A stretch of DNA of 64,000 nucleotides, from contig JAKQHT010000003.1 in assembly GCA_029557895.1 (NCBI GenBank), positions 124,001 through 188,000 on the forward strand. Reading direction: 5' to 3'. The translations under genes were made by a program, and so were the position numbers. This stretch comes from Bacteroidota bacterium. Lineage in GTDB: Bacteria; Bacteroidota; Bacteroidia; Flavobacteriales; Flavobacteriaceae. The notes beneath the pieces are model-generated. The model was not told the origin of the DNA. It made no database searches and saw only the letters and a list, made by a program, of their open reading frames with translations. This document shows positions 56,401 through 62,955 of the stretch, piece after piece (positions within the stretch are counted from its first letter, which is position 1; each line of letters begins with the position of its first letter).

Positions 56401-57114
56401 CCCATCAAGACGTGTGTCTTCGTTTACTAGTACCACACAAGCACCGTGCAATAGTGGGAGGTAAGTTTCCATGACCATCGCATCGAATGAGATTGTGGTA
56501 ACGGCAAAAATTTTATCGTCCTTGGTAATTCCGGGTTCTTTGCCCATGGAATACACAAGGTTGACAGTGTTGGCGTGCGATACTTGAACGCCTTTTGGTT
56601 GCCCTGTGGAACCTGAAGTATAGATAATGTAGGCTGCCGATCCAGGTTCAACCTTTTGGGTAAGGGGTACCGAAGGCAAAGTGGCAGATTCTGCCAAAAC
56701 AGTTTCTATAAAAATGTTTTTTGAAGCGTCCGGGAGCCTGTTTTTTGAAGTGTAGCAAATCAGAAAGCTTGCTTCGGCATCATCGGCTATCATTTCCAAT
56801 CGCTTTTGCGGATAGCCTGTATCGATGGGCACATACGAAGCACCGCACTGAAGAATGGCAAACATGGCCACAATCAGTTCGGGTGTCCTGTCCAGTGACA
56901 ATGCAACAATTTGGTTAGGTCGCACGCCTTTTTCCCATAAATAATGGGCCATTTGGTTGATGCGCTCCTGCAATTCGCTGTATGTGATTTTTTTATCTTC
57001 AAATTGAAGTGCAATGGCTTGCGGACGTGCGATGGCTTGTTGCTCCAAAAGTTCGTGGAGCGTCGATTTAGGATATTCGAGTACTGGGCCTTGTATGGAA
57101 TAAGTAGGTTTCAT
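50407..57114 (-). CDS. Hybrid NRPS-PKS with aminotransferase domain, A-PCP-KS-AT-ACP-AMT
   Basis: 2235 aa. Adenylation domain at 1-510 with YIIYTSGSTGQPKG and IYGPTETT; pocket residues by eye DAMWLGIVCK, a hydrophobic type without a sure match. PCP serine S551. Ketosynthase about 611-1035 with catalytic C780 and histidines in VETHGTATP and NMGHLTAAAG. Acyltransferase about 1128-1440: S1226 in GHSIGE and HAFH at 1322, the malonyl-CoA type. ACP serine S1558. A proline/alanine-rich linker and QQLQILGKQMELL helix lead to a class III (GSA-type) aminotransferase about 1775-2180 with PLP lysine K2013. No ketoreductase is present, leaving a beta-keto group for transamination. The C-terminal tail PGARLGMDESGNPAWFV resembles what follows such domains before a condensation domain, here split into the next gene. 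Confidence 0.95.
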   Translation of the reverse strand: MKPTYSIQGPVLEYPKSTLHELLEQQAIARPQAIALQFEDKKITYSELQERINQMAHYLWEKGVRPNQIVALSLDRTPELIVAMFAILQCGASYVPIDTGYPQKRLEMIADDAEASFLICYTSKNRLPDASKNIFIETVLAESATLPSVPLTQKVEPGSAAYIIYTSGSTGQPKGVQVSHANTVNLVYSMGKEPGITKDDKIFAVTTISFDAMVMETYLPLLHGACVVLVNEDTRLDGQLLLEIAQKENITMMWGTPSIWQILLDSDWSKPLNLKALIGGEPVPMSLAHKLIDLCSELWNIYGPTETTVCAILTKILKSDDPITVGKPVANVNIYMLDDNGNAVADGEVGEIVIGGDGVSLGYLNRPELNTERFVDDPQTHGKMYLSGDLGKLLPNGQIQCLGRKDHQVKVRGHRIELGEIETVLDSFPTIKKNAVIVSNFLGGEPRLVAYLQSEVSEQDTNAIKAQLEEILPDYMIPSFFMWVKEFPITTNGKIDKKKLPAPEYVRPESAPLLRKPRTELEKNIASVWSELLQIPAIGIDDNFFDMGGTSLLTQKMITQLRKRFNLKIPVTKIYQFPTIAGLSDYLKTMEKSESLADYSRPMESKTTKDVAIIGMSGRFPGALTIAELWDVLENGKETITFFTPEELDQSIPEKLRKDPLYVAARGVVPSAKEFDPLFFGINPKWAEAMDPQHRLFLEIAWETLEQTGHLPKHYKGRIGVYAGTGTNTYFMNNVLPNKELVDLIGMLQINTLNEKDYIGSKTSYQLNLKGPAVSVHSACSTSLLAIAVAVDAVRNNHCDVALAGGSSVTSPINSGHLYQEGSMLSPDGHCRSFDANGKGTVFSDGAGAILLKRLEDAEKDGDTIYGVIKGVGINNDGGNKGSFTAPSTEGEAGAIVSALRDAQIDPSEISYVETHGTATPVGDPIEFEGLNLAFGPQQKKGYCAIGSIKSNMGHLTAAAGVAGVIKTVLALKNKKIPASLGYENPNPAIDFENSPFYVNSTLKDWDCEGKRRAGVSSFGVGGTNVHIIVEEYENPKVVSSPGKPLQLLTWSAKSKNSLDGYQSALGQFIKSSEAIDLADVAHSLTATRDTFRKRSFVLATDAVNAYEQLLSNNATTIKSSDLKVVPSNLAFLFPGQGAQYLQMGRALYDHEDVFRKAVDQCADILKTGFDIDILSIIYPETHSQEAEEKLKDTQYTQPALFVVEYALSQLWMSWGIQPTMLCGHSIGEFVAAHLSGVFSLKDALSLVAVRGKLVSDLPGGSMLSVRTSYEHLSEILPENLSVAAVNSDQLCVVSGKDAAIEAFTKVLDEKEIPNRLLLTSHAFHSTMMDPVLGIFNNEVQKVTLNIPRIPIISTVTGDWLTDSEATDPNYWTNHLRATVRFSNAMDTALDQEDIVLLEVGPGRALTTLSQQKKNSKSASAISSLVIPDDSENAYHTVLSALGQLWLKGIEPDWQAFYKGQTRHKVWLPSYVFDRKLCWAEPPHTETFAHIETPIQSLDSNLNTDTNTYPIQTQMNTMQPNRKAAILEKISEIVLNTSGTELSSSDYDNNFLELGLDSLVLTQMAITCKNEFDTPITFRQLNAEFGTPNLLAAHLDANLPADRFAPEPVTAAQPTVSAPIQASAPIQHSAPTMSPAPVQMTSNVTYGDTTSAMGLIAQQLQILGKQMELLQGFNPVAAPAPVTVQQAPAPMPKNDTKTVQNTTSTSDVLTEDEKKEHKKPFGASPKIEKQVTELNEQQNAFIKELAAEYNKKTAGSKSYTQKHRAHMSDPRVVSGFKPLTKEMVYPLVIGKSDGNKLWDLDGNQYIDALNGFGSCLFGHQPEFIKKALHEQVELGYEVGPQHPLAGEVCELLCELTQHDRSALCNTGSEAILGAMRIARTVTGKSLIVAFSRSYHGIIDEVLVRGSKVKKTFPAAPGIMPGSVQNMLILDYGTEESLQIIRERAHELAAVLVEPVQSRRPEFRPLDFVKEVRKITEQSNTALIFDEIITGFRMHPQGMQGIYGIKADIATYGKVIGGGLSIGAIAGKTKFMDALDGGHWQFGDDSFPEVGVTYFAGTFVRHPLALASAKASLLHLKESGPKLQENLSNMTERLANELNTYFKSKNLPLEINYYKSLWRLTFLEEIPYAELIFVLMRLKGVHIWDGFPCFMTEAYKEEEVDFIIKCMIESTEKLIDTGILQTNQIGPSNNPDIKSSDDLNHPPKPGARLGMDESGNPAWFVPDEKNEGAFQKLELK
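52201..52275 (-). repeat. Short tandem repeat in the ACP-AMT linker
   Basis: The unit ATTGGAGCACTT occurs at about 52239-52250 and 52257-52268 with a degenerate copy before them; it encodes APIQ-SAPIQ-SAP repeats. It marks a flexible, unconstrained linker between carrier and aminotransferase domains. Confidence 0.6.
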
Positions 57115-57167
57115 CTTTGTTGGTTTTTAGGCGCTACATTACATAGAATCTTCTTGTGCGTTATGAT

Positions 57168-57198
57168 ATTAAGAATCTGATAAAATCTGATTCTTGAT
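57168..57198 (-). promoter_or_regulatory. Inverted repeat in the leader of the hybrid synthetase operon
   Basis: Arms ATTAAGAATC (57168-57177) and GATTCTTGAT (57189-57198), ten positions pairing with one G-U, spaced by 11 nt. It lies 54-84 nt before the ATG and downstream of both candidate promoters, so it could be an operator or a leader hairpin. Confidence 0.45.
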
Positions 57199-57236
57199 GA
57201 TAAGCTTTTAATATTCAACAATATTAAAAATATTTT

Positions 57237-57266
57237 CAAAATTACATTTAACTTGGTACAAAACTA
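57237..57266 (-). promoter_or_regulatory. Two candidate -7 elements of the biosynthetic operon
   Basis: Minus-strand TAATTTTG (57244-57237) and TAGTTTTG (57266-57259), both fitting TAnnTTTG. Transcripts would start near 57230 or 57252 and have a leader of 115-140 nt that includes the inverted repeat. Confidence 0.5.
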
Positions 57267-57469
57267 GCTGTTTTTAATTGCTATCAGCTTGATATTGTTT
57301 TGAGTGAGGGAGGATTAATTTCAAGGACAATAATAGTGTATATTCCGTCACGAGCCAAGATTTCGCCTATATTTTGCATTAAAATCCGATGAATTGCATT
57401 TATGTCTTTGGATGGTCGATCTGATTTGAGAGAAATTTCGGAAAATAACCAAAATTGGATTTAATTAGT

Positions 57470-57477
57470 TACTTTTG
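57470..57477 (+). promoter_or_regulatory. Bacteroidota -7 promoter element for the CPBP-like gene
   Basis: TACTTTTG (TAnnTTTG), 45 nt before the ATG at 57523. Confidence 0.5.
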
Positions 57478-57522
57478 CTTGTTTTTTAAAAATTTTTATA
57501 ACCTATTAATCAGAACAATACA

Positions 57523-58311
57523 ATGAAAGATTTTATTAAAAAGTATGATATCTGGGTATTTTTGGTGCTTGCCCCGCTGTTTAATTTTATCATGACCTAT
57601 ATGAACAATAAAGGAATCATTTATGGTTTTGTTTATTCCCACGGTCGTTTTTATTTGCTTTTGGGCTTATTGGTGTTTATCGTAATGATATCCAAAGGGG
57701 TACAGGGTGTCAAAGATGTTTTTAAACCGATGACCAAATGGAAGATTAACCCGCTTTGGTATGTATTCGCTTTGACATTTTCTTTGTCTTTGGCCGCTTT
57801 TGTCCTTTTGCTCAAAAGTTATTATTATAATATTGAATATGCATCGCTTTTGATATTTGATTTTCCTCCTTTGAAAAACAGTTTTTTCTTGTTGACATGG
57901 GCTTTTATGGGTGAAGTTGTTTGGGTGAGTTATGCCATTCGCGAACTGTCCAAGACATTTAAACCATTTATTGCGAGCCAGATTGTTGGTTTTGTCTGGG
58001 CTTTGTGGTGGGTGCCTTCTATCATTATCAACGAAGGCGTGATTTTTGACCTGCCAATCTGGCCAACTTTCATGATCATGATGGGAGCTGCAGGAATGTG
58101 TGCCGTGGTTTACGCTCAGACAAAGAGCGGTGTTTGCGTTTGGGTGTTGCAGTGGATGTTAAATATGTCGTTACTTATTTTGCCCGTGGCACCAACAACT
58201 GGCGGTGTCCCTACCTATGAAGTTTTTACTGCTGTTTATTTTGTGGTGATGTTGGTGTTTATGTATTTCTTGAACCCAATCAAAACAATGAAAGTTGAAG
58301 AAAGTGTTTAA
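57523..58311 (+). CDS. CPBP-like membrane protein without protease residues
   Basis: 262 aa, about seven to eight membrane helices. The arrangement resembles CPBP (CAAX protease/bacteriocin-processing, Abi) proteins: a helix with GEVVWVSYAIREL (residues 130-142) stands where EExxxR should be, VGFVWALWWVP (155-165) where the family has FALWHLP, and LQWMLN (209-214) where it has HxxxN. The second glutamate and both metal histidines are gone, so proteolysis is not expected. It could instead be an immunity or transport-related membrane protein linked to the divergent synthetase operon, which is inference from position. Confidence 0.7.
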   Translation: MKDFIKKYDIWVFLVLAPLFNFIMTYMNNKGIIYGFVYSHGRFYLLLGLLVFIVMISKGVQGVKDVFKPMTKWKINPLWYVFALTFSLSLAAFVLLLKSYYYNIEYASLLIFDFPPLKNSFFLLTWAFMGEVVWVSYAIRELSKTFKPFIASQIVGFVWALWWVPSIIINEGVIFDLPIWPTFMIMMGAAGMCAVVYAQTKSGVCVWVLQWMLNMSLLILPVAPTTGGVPTYEVFTAVYFVVMLVFMYFLNPIKTMKVEESV

Positions 58312-58527
58312 TGGCTTGAACGCGTCGGTGTCCACCAACGAAGTGTTTAAATTATGATTTTAGGTTTTTTTTTCAGGTTTAGAACGGGGTGATTGTAAAA
58401 TCGTGTGGTTAGGTTTGAAAATTTTTTGGGATTTTGAGCATCATCCCATATGAAATAAAAATTGCAGATAAGTTGTTCGTCAATAATTTAAAATGATTTT
58501 GAAAAACAATGGCTAAAAACCCTTTGT

Positions 58528-59385
58528 TCAGTTTGCAGCGCCAATAAAACCCATCAAAGCTAAATCATCCAAGGGTTTATATGATAAATGCCAAACGTCA
58601 AATCCTGCGTTTTTGAAAAGAAGTTCGTAGTTGTGAGAAAAAGAGCGTTCGTAACCATATGGCTGTGATCCGTTATTTTTTGCGAAATCATGTTCTATAC
58701 CTTTGGGTTCTATGGCAATGAATATGGTTTTGCCGAGGGTGTTGGCGTAATTAAAAAAAGCTTGTAGCCGCTTTTCGGTAAAATATTCGAGAACGCCCCT
58801 TGAGGTGACGAAAATCGTATTTGATGTCCCGTGTTCTTTAACCCAGTCAAAACCGTCTGTGGCTACAAATTCCATTTTTGGGTTGTTTTGGTATTTTTTT
58901 GAGTTTATATCAATCTGTGCAGGGCTTAAATCTATGCCTATGAAATGAGTCACTTTGGGGAATTTTGAACAGAGATATTCGAGAACTCTTCCGTTTCCTG
59001 TTCCAATTTCAACAAGTGTTGTATATTGTATAGGTGTATTGAAAAGATTTTTTTCGAGTTCATCAAATATGAATGCGCAGTTGGGCAAGAACTCTTTTTC
59101 GAAGGAACTTTCTGTTTCCTGAAAAAAAACCGACCCTTTGTTGGACCAATATTTTTTGTGGAGTTCTTCGAGATTGTTATAATCTTGATTTTTCTCCAAT
59201 TTTTTCAATATTGCGCCCCGCATCAAACGTTCAGAAATACTCATGGTGTTGCTTTTGTTGACAATCGTAAGACCTTCCTCGGCGAGTTGCTTTGCTTTTT
59301 CCGGTTTCAGGAACACGAGTAGGTTCCCTACTGTTGCTATACAAAGTTTGTAAACAGCTTTTTTAAATTTACTTTTCATAGGCAT
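58528..59385 (-). CDS. Class I SAM-dependent methyltransferase-like protein
   Basis: 285 aa from the ATG at 59385, with a further ATG at 59379 as alternative. The SAM-binding motif I is LVEIGTGNGRVLEYL near residue 125, followed by the acidic motif II IGIDLSPAQI and motif III-like FVATDGFDWV. An N-terminal region of 115 residues precedes it with a short hydrophobic segment (LCIATVGNLLVFL) that may contact the membrane. Substrate unknown; NxPY-type motifs for nucleic-acid amines are absent. The start lies within the end of the upstream lipoprotein gene. Involvement with the nearby synthetase is possible but not shown. Confidence 0.82.
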   Translation of the reverse strand: MPMKSKFKKAVYKLCIATVGNLLVFLKPEKAKQLAEEGLTIVNKSNTMSISERLMRGAILKKLEKNQDYNNLEELHKKYWSNKGSVFFQETESSFEKEFLPNCAFIFDELEKNLFNTPIQYTTLVEIGTGNGRVLEYLCSKFPKVTHFIGIDLSPAQIDINSKKYQNNPKMEFVATDGFDWVKEHGTSNTIFVTSRGVLEYFTEKRLQAFFNYANTLGKTIFIAIEPKGIEHDFAKNNGSQPYGYERSFSHNYELLFKNAGFDVWHLSYKPLDDLALMGFIGAAN

Positions 59386-59767
59386 CAACTTTTATAGCAA
59401 CGCCTTTCTCTACGCGTTTCTTTTTGTTTTGCGGCTGAATGGCCAAACTGTACTCAAAAGTATAAGAATCTGCGGAGGTTGATAAAATTTTCATATGTAT
59501 GGCTTTTTCTTCACTTTTATTTTTGGGATGCAGTTTTTTCATTACAAATTCGCAGTCGTTAATCCAACGGATACTTGCCGAATCGACCTTGTTTTCATAA
59601 TAATCGATGTTCAGGGTATCCGTACGCACGAACTTTCCGGTTTTTTCAATCCCGTCTATTACATATGTGAATGTGAATGTTCCGGTCTTAAAATCAGCAC
59701 AATGGCGTTCTGTTTCATAACAGCTGGTTAACAGAAAAAATAAAAAAAGCGAAAATATAAATTTCAT
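59369..59767 (-). CDS. Small lipoprotein of unknown function
   Basis: 132 aa from the ATG at 59767, preceded by two promoter elements that exclude the earlier in-frame start at 59797. The signal ends LLTSC, a canonical lipobox, with lipidation at C16. The mature protein has a beta-rich pattern: DFKTGTFTFTYVIDGIEKT, TLNIDYYENK, IRWINDCEFVMKKL and YTFEYSLAI, with a conserved-looking WINDCE motif. I believe similar small lipoproteins are frequent in flavobacteria but cannot assign a role. The gene overlaps the methyltransferase start. Confidence 0.8.
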   Translation of the reverse strand: MKFIFSLFLFFLLTSCYETERHCADFKTGTFTFTYVIDGIEKTGKFVRTDTLNIDYYENKVDSASIRWINDCEFVMKKLHPKNKSEEKAIHMKILSTSADSYTFEYSLAIQPQNKKKRVEKGVAIKVDAYEK

Positions 59768-59785
59768 TTTTTTGGTGTTGCTACA

Positions 59786-59802
59786 CAAATGTAACAAAAG
59801 TA
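59786..59802 (-). promoter_or_regulatory. Tandem -7 elements for the lipoprotein gene
   Basis: Minus-strand TACTTTTG (59802-59795) and TACATTTG (59793-59786), both TAnnTTTG. The second shares ACAAATGTAAC with the operator-like repeats near the XRE gene, a half site. Confidence 0.5.
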
Positions 59803-59976
59803 TATGAGCCTGATATGTTTATATGAAAAATTTTTTGTCCGGGATTTTTAATGAAATGATATTTTGTAACCCATTCATAATTAAGGGCCATTAGCCAAAA
59901 TGGATGAGGTGAGCAAAAAAGTGAAGGATGCTGTCAAAAATACGGAATGACAAAAAAAACCAAACAAGCTCTAAAA

Positions 59977-60357
59977 CTAATTTTCAAAACTTTTAAAAGT
60001 TCCGTCACTATAAAAAATGACAATGCGCTCAATAGATTTGCCGGCGGTGGGTTTGATGTTTAATTCTTTTATCGGTGAAGTTTCAGATATGGATAGGATA
60101 GAAGGCGGGTGATCCGTTTCGGTTTTTGGTACTGACGGAAAATCGCCTTTGCCATTGAGCAACCAATACAATTCCACCTCGGGAAATATGGTAAGCACTT
60201 TCAAGACAAAATCCAAGCTTGGCTTATTTCTCCCAGATAAAATATGTGAAATGCTCGAACGCTGCACACCGATTTTTTCAGCAAAAGCCGAAGCCGTTTC
60301 GCCGTAAAAATCTATGACTTTTTGAAGCCGTTTTGCAAAATCCACACTGTTTACCAT
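59977..60357 (-). CDS. XRE-type helix-turn-helix regulator
   Basis: 126 aa. Residues 6-62 form an HTH_3 domain: FAKRLQKVIDFYGETASAFAEKIG, then VQRSSISHILSGRNKPSL as the recognition helix region, then FVLKVLTIFPEVELYWLLNGKG. The C-terminal 60 residues are polar with a final strand-like IERIVIFYSDGTFKSFEN, a pattern I have seen in similar flavobacterial regulators. Effector unknown. An inverted repeat covers its own promoter element, which fits autorepression. Divergent from the M14 peptidase gene. Confidence 0.9.
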   Translation of the reverse strand: MVNSVDFAKRLQKVIDFYGETASAFAEKIGVQRSSISHILSGRNKPSLDFVLKVLTIFPEVELYWLLNGKGDFPSVPKTETDHPPSILSISETSPIKELNIKPTAGKSIERIVIFYSDGTFKSFEN

Positions 60358-60660
60358 TGTAAATTACATTTGGTAGGGTTATAACGTTACAAATGTAACA
60401 AATAGTATTCAAAAAATGATGAAAAACACACGAAACACGTAAAAAACAATAAATAAAAACTTCATATAAATAACATTATACTACTGAAATAAAGTATTTT
60501 AAATAATAAAAATAAAATAATAATTTTTAGAAAGTAAAGATCGGCCGTTTTCACTGATATTTTGTTTACAACTGTATGCGTGTTTCAGTAATTTTTATCT
60601 AAAAACTTGTTTACAAATGTAAATTTGTAATTGTTTACCTTTGTAATTCATCTGTTTTAA
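60358..60660. promoter_or_regulatory. Divergent control region with TTAC-N4-GTAA inverted repeats
   Basis: Three perfect copies of TTAC-N4-GTAA occur: 60387-60398 (centre AAAT), 60611-60622 (AAAT) and 60635-60646 (CTTT). A fourth near 60565 is imperfect (TTTAC-AACT-GTAT). The first copy overlaps the -7 element of the regulator gene (TACATTTG, 60397-60390), the third overlaps the -7 element TACCTTTG (60636-60643) of the peptidase gene. The middle 140 bases are extremely A+T-rich. This layout is what a repressor of both genes would need. Confidence 0.6.
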
Positions 60661-61818
60661 ATGTTATCAAAAACACTTCAATCATTAGTCGAAAAATATA
60701 AAGAACATCATCTTTATCATCGGTATATTTGTGGCAAGCATATCCAACCGTTGTTGGAAAAACACGGCAAGTATTTTGACATTAAAATCATCGGGACCTC
60801 TGTTTTGGGTCAACCGATTCATGTTATTAAAATTGGTTCGGGTAATACAAAAATTTTAATGTGGTCGCAAATGCACGGCAACGAAAGTACCACGACCAAA
60901 GCCGTTTTTGACCTGTGCAATATTTTTGCTGATCCTTATGGTCATGTTGGAGGTAGCATTGTGCAGCATATATTGAAACAATGCAGTATTGCCATTATCC
61001 CAATACTTAATCCCGATGGCGCTGAAGCCTACACGCGATTAAATGCCAATATGGTTGATCTAAATCGCGACAATCAAAGTCTTACACAGCCAGAAAGCAA
61101 GATCTTAAGACAGTTTTTTGACGATTTTAAGCCCGATTTTTGCTTTAACCTGCATGGACAGCGCACTATTTTTAGCGCTGGAAACACCAATAATCCGGCA
61201 ACGGTATCGTTTCTTGCTCCCGCACAGGATGAATTGTGCACAGTTACTCAAACCCGCAAAAAAGCTATGGAAATCATTGTTGTGATGGATAACAATCTTC
61301 AATTGCAAATCCCAAATCAGGTTGGGACTTATGATGATGCGTTCAATATCAATTGTGTGGGAGATACGTTCCAAAGTTTGAATGTGCCTACAATTCTTTT
61401 TGAGGCTGGCCATTATCAAAAAGATTACGAGCGGGAAAAGGTTCGTGGCTATATGGCGCAATCAATGCTTGTGGCAATCCATTATATAGCTGTTAACGAG
61501 GTAATTGGAGATGCTTATAGGCCATATTTTAACATTCCTCGGAACGAAAAACTATGCTACGATATCATCATTAGAAATGTAATTGTTGACATGCAACAGA
61601 CAGATATTGCCATTCAATATGAAGAGCGACTGTTGGATGATAAAATCGAATTTGTGCCAAAAATTGAACAAATCGGGAACTTGGATAAGTTTTTTGGGCA
61701 CAAGGAAGTGGATGCCAAAGGCGAGAGTATTACAACAATGACCGGTGAACCAATTTACGTAGGTTTCGAAAACGATTTCGTTTTGATAAAAAATAAATTA
61801 TTGTCACTTAAAGCCTAA
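60661..61818 (+). CDS. M14-type zinc carboxypeptidase-like protein
   Basis: 385 aa. Zinc ligands of the M14 fold: H72 and E75 in MHGNES, and H165 in FNLHGQRT; a conserved NPDGAEAYTRLNAN segment at 117-130 contains the substrate-binding arginine region, with VDLNRD next; probable catalytic glutamate E248 in TILFEAGH. No signal peptide, so it should act in the cytoplasm, unlike digestive carboxypeptidases. C-terminal domain of about 110 residues is not recognised. Possible roles are removal of a terminal amino acid or deacylation as in the succinylglutamate desuccinylase relatives. Divergent from an XRE regulator. Confidence 0.88.
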   Translation: MLSKTLQSLVEKYKEHHLYHRYICGKHIQPLLEKHGKYFDIKIIGTSVLGQPIHVIKIGSGNTKILMWSQMHGNESTTTKAVFDLCNIFADPYGHVGGSIVQHILKQCSIAIIPILNPDGAEAYTRLNANMVDLNRDNQSLTQPESKILRQFFDDFKPDFCFNLHGQRTIFSAGNTNNPATVSFLAPAQDELCTVTQTRKKAMEIIVVMDNNLQLQIPNQVGTYDDAFNINCVGDTFQSLNVPTILFEAGHYQKDYEREKVRGYMAQSMLVAIHYIAVNEVIGDAYRPYFNIPRNEKLCYDIIIRNVIVDMQQTDIAIQYEERLLDDKIEFVPKIEQIGNLDKFFGHKEVDAKGESITTMTGEPIYVGFENDFVLIKNKLLSLKA

Positions 61819-61859
61819 TTTTTTATGATATATATATGATTTTTTCAATTAAAATCAAT

Positions 61860-61867
61860 TATTTTTG
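61860..61867 (+). promoter_or_regulatory. Bacteroidota -7 promoter element for the Lrp/AsnC gene
   Basis: TATTTTTG (TAnnTTTG), 24 nt before the ATG at 61892. Confidence 0.52.
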
Positions 61868-61891
61868 TAAAAAATTAAAGAAACGTTAAAA

Positions 61892-62371
61892 ATGGGAAAG
61901 TTTAAATTGGACGAAATCGACCACCAGATTCTTGATATGCTAATTGAAAATACCAGGATTCCTTTTACTGATATTGCCAAAAAATTGGTGATCTCTGCAG
62001 GAACTGTCCATGTCAGGGTGAAAAAAATGGAAGATGCAGGTATTATACAAGGTTCCTCATTGACTTTGGATTATAAAAAGTTGGGCTATTCGTTCATTGC
62101 CTATGTTGGTATTTATCTTAACAATACTTCTCAGACCAAGTTTGTCCTTGAACGCATATATAGTATTCCTTATGTTACAGTGGCGCACATTACAACAGGT
62201 AAGTTCAATATATTCTGCAAGTTAAGGGCCAAAAATACAACACACGCCAAGGAAATCATCTTCATGATAGACGACATCGAGGGTGTTTACAGGACCGAAA
62301 CCATGATTTCGCTTGAAGAAAGCATCAATGACAAAAACCGTTTGATGCATACCATTTTCAACGATTTGTAA
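61892..62371 (+). CDS. Lrp/AsnC family transcriptional regulator
   Basis: 159 aa. N-terminal winged helix-turn-helix: LDEIDHQILDMLIENTRIPFTDIAKKL and SAGTVHVRVKKMEDAGII, typical of AsnC/Lrp. C-terminal RAM ligand-binding domain from residue 65 with YVGIYL, VTVAHITTGKFNIFCKLRAK and a final IEGVYRTETMISLEE. These proteins assemble into octamers and respond to amino acids. The gene is 74 nt after the M14 peptidase gene but has its own promoter element. Its regulon is unknown. Confidence 0.95.
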   Translation: MGKFKLDEIDHQILDMLIENTRIPFTDIAKKLVISAGTVHVRVKKMEDAGIIQGSSLTLDYKKLGYSFIAYVGIYLNNTSQTKFVLERIYSIPYVTVAHITTGKFNIFCKLRAKNTTHAKEIIFMIDDIEGVYRTETMISLEESINDKNRLMHTIFNDL

Positions 62372-62439
62372 TTCATTGAACGGATGGCTTTTTCCAGAGT
62401 TCAAAACTTTGGAGAATCCTGTTTCATAATACTTTAAGT

Positions 62440-62955
62440 ATGGCTTCAGACTATCCACACCACAGCGAGTATGCACCTTATTACAGGACATACCTTGAAA
62501 ATATTGAAGCCATTGGCCTTGTACAGGGACTGCGCGACAATTTCAAAAAGTGCGAATCGTTACTTTTGGGCCTTCCGGCAGATAAGCATGAATATCAGTA
62601 TGCGGTTGGTAAGTGGACGATAAAAGAAGTGGTCCAGCACCTCATTGATTCCGAACGGATTTTTGCTTACCGTGCGTTGCGAATCGCCCGAAATGACCAA
62701 ACGCCGTTACCCGGTTTTGACCAAAATGAATATGTGCCACCGAGTAAAGCCAATAGCAGGAATTTTGATGGCCTAATTGAAGAATACCGGGCTGTTAGGC
62801 TTTCGACCGTTAATTTGTTTGATAGTTTTGATGCTGAAATGCTCGTTCGGGTTGGTACAGCCAGCAACTATCCAGTGTCCGTGAGAGCTTTGGGCTATAT
62901 CATCATGGGGCATGAAAACCATCATTGCAACATTATCAGTGAACGCTATTTGTAG
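62440..62955 (+). CDS. DinB family protein (YfiT-like)
   Basis: 171 aa four-helix bundle of the DinB_2 type. Possible metal ligands are a histidine in VVQHLIDSERIF (near residue 67) and the pair in MGHENHHCNII near 155-160, the usual three-histidine pattern of this superfamily. WTIKEVVQHL is the characteristic helix. Members act as metal-dependent thiol S-transferases or hydrolases; the present substrate is unknown. The gene is convergent with aroB. Confidence 0.92.
   Translation: MASDYPHHSEYAPYYRTYLENIEAIGLVQGLRDNFKKCESLLLGLPADKHEYQYAVGKWTIKEVVQHLIDSERIFAYRALRIARNDQTPLPGFDQNEYVPPSKANSRNFDGLIEEYRAVRLSTVNLFDSFDAEMLVRVGTASNYPVSVRALGYIIMGHENHHCNIISERYL

Larger units (their letters stand above)
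57115..57522. other. Divergent regulatory region of the biosynthetic operon
   Basis: 408 A+T-rich bases between the hybrid synthetase and the CPBP-like gene. It contains two leftward promoter candidates, one rightward candidate and an inverted repeat (each listed). No additional gene is visible. Confidence 0.5.
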
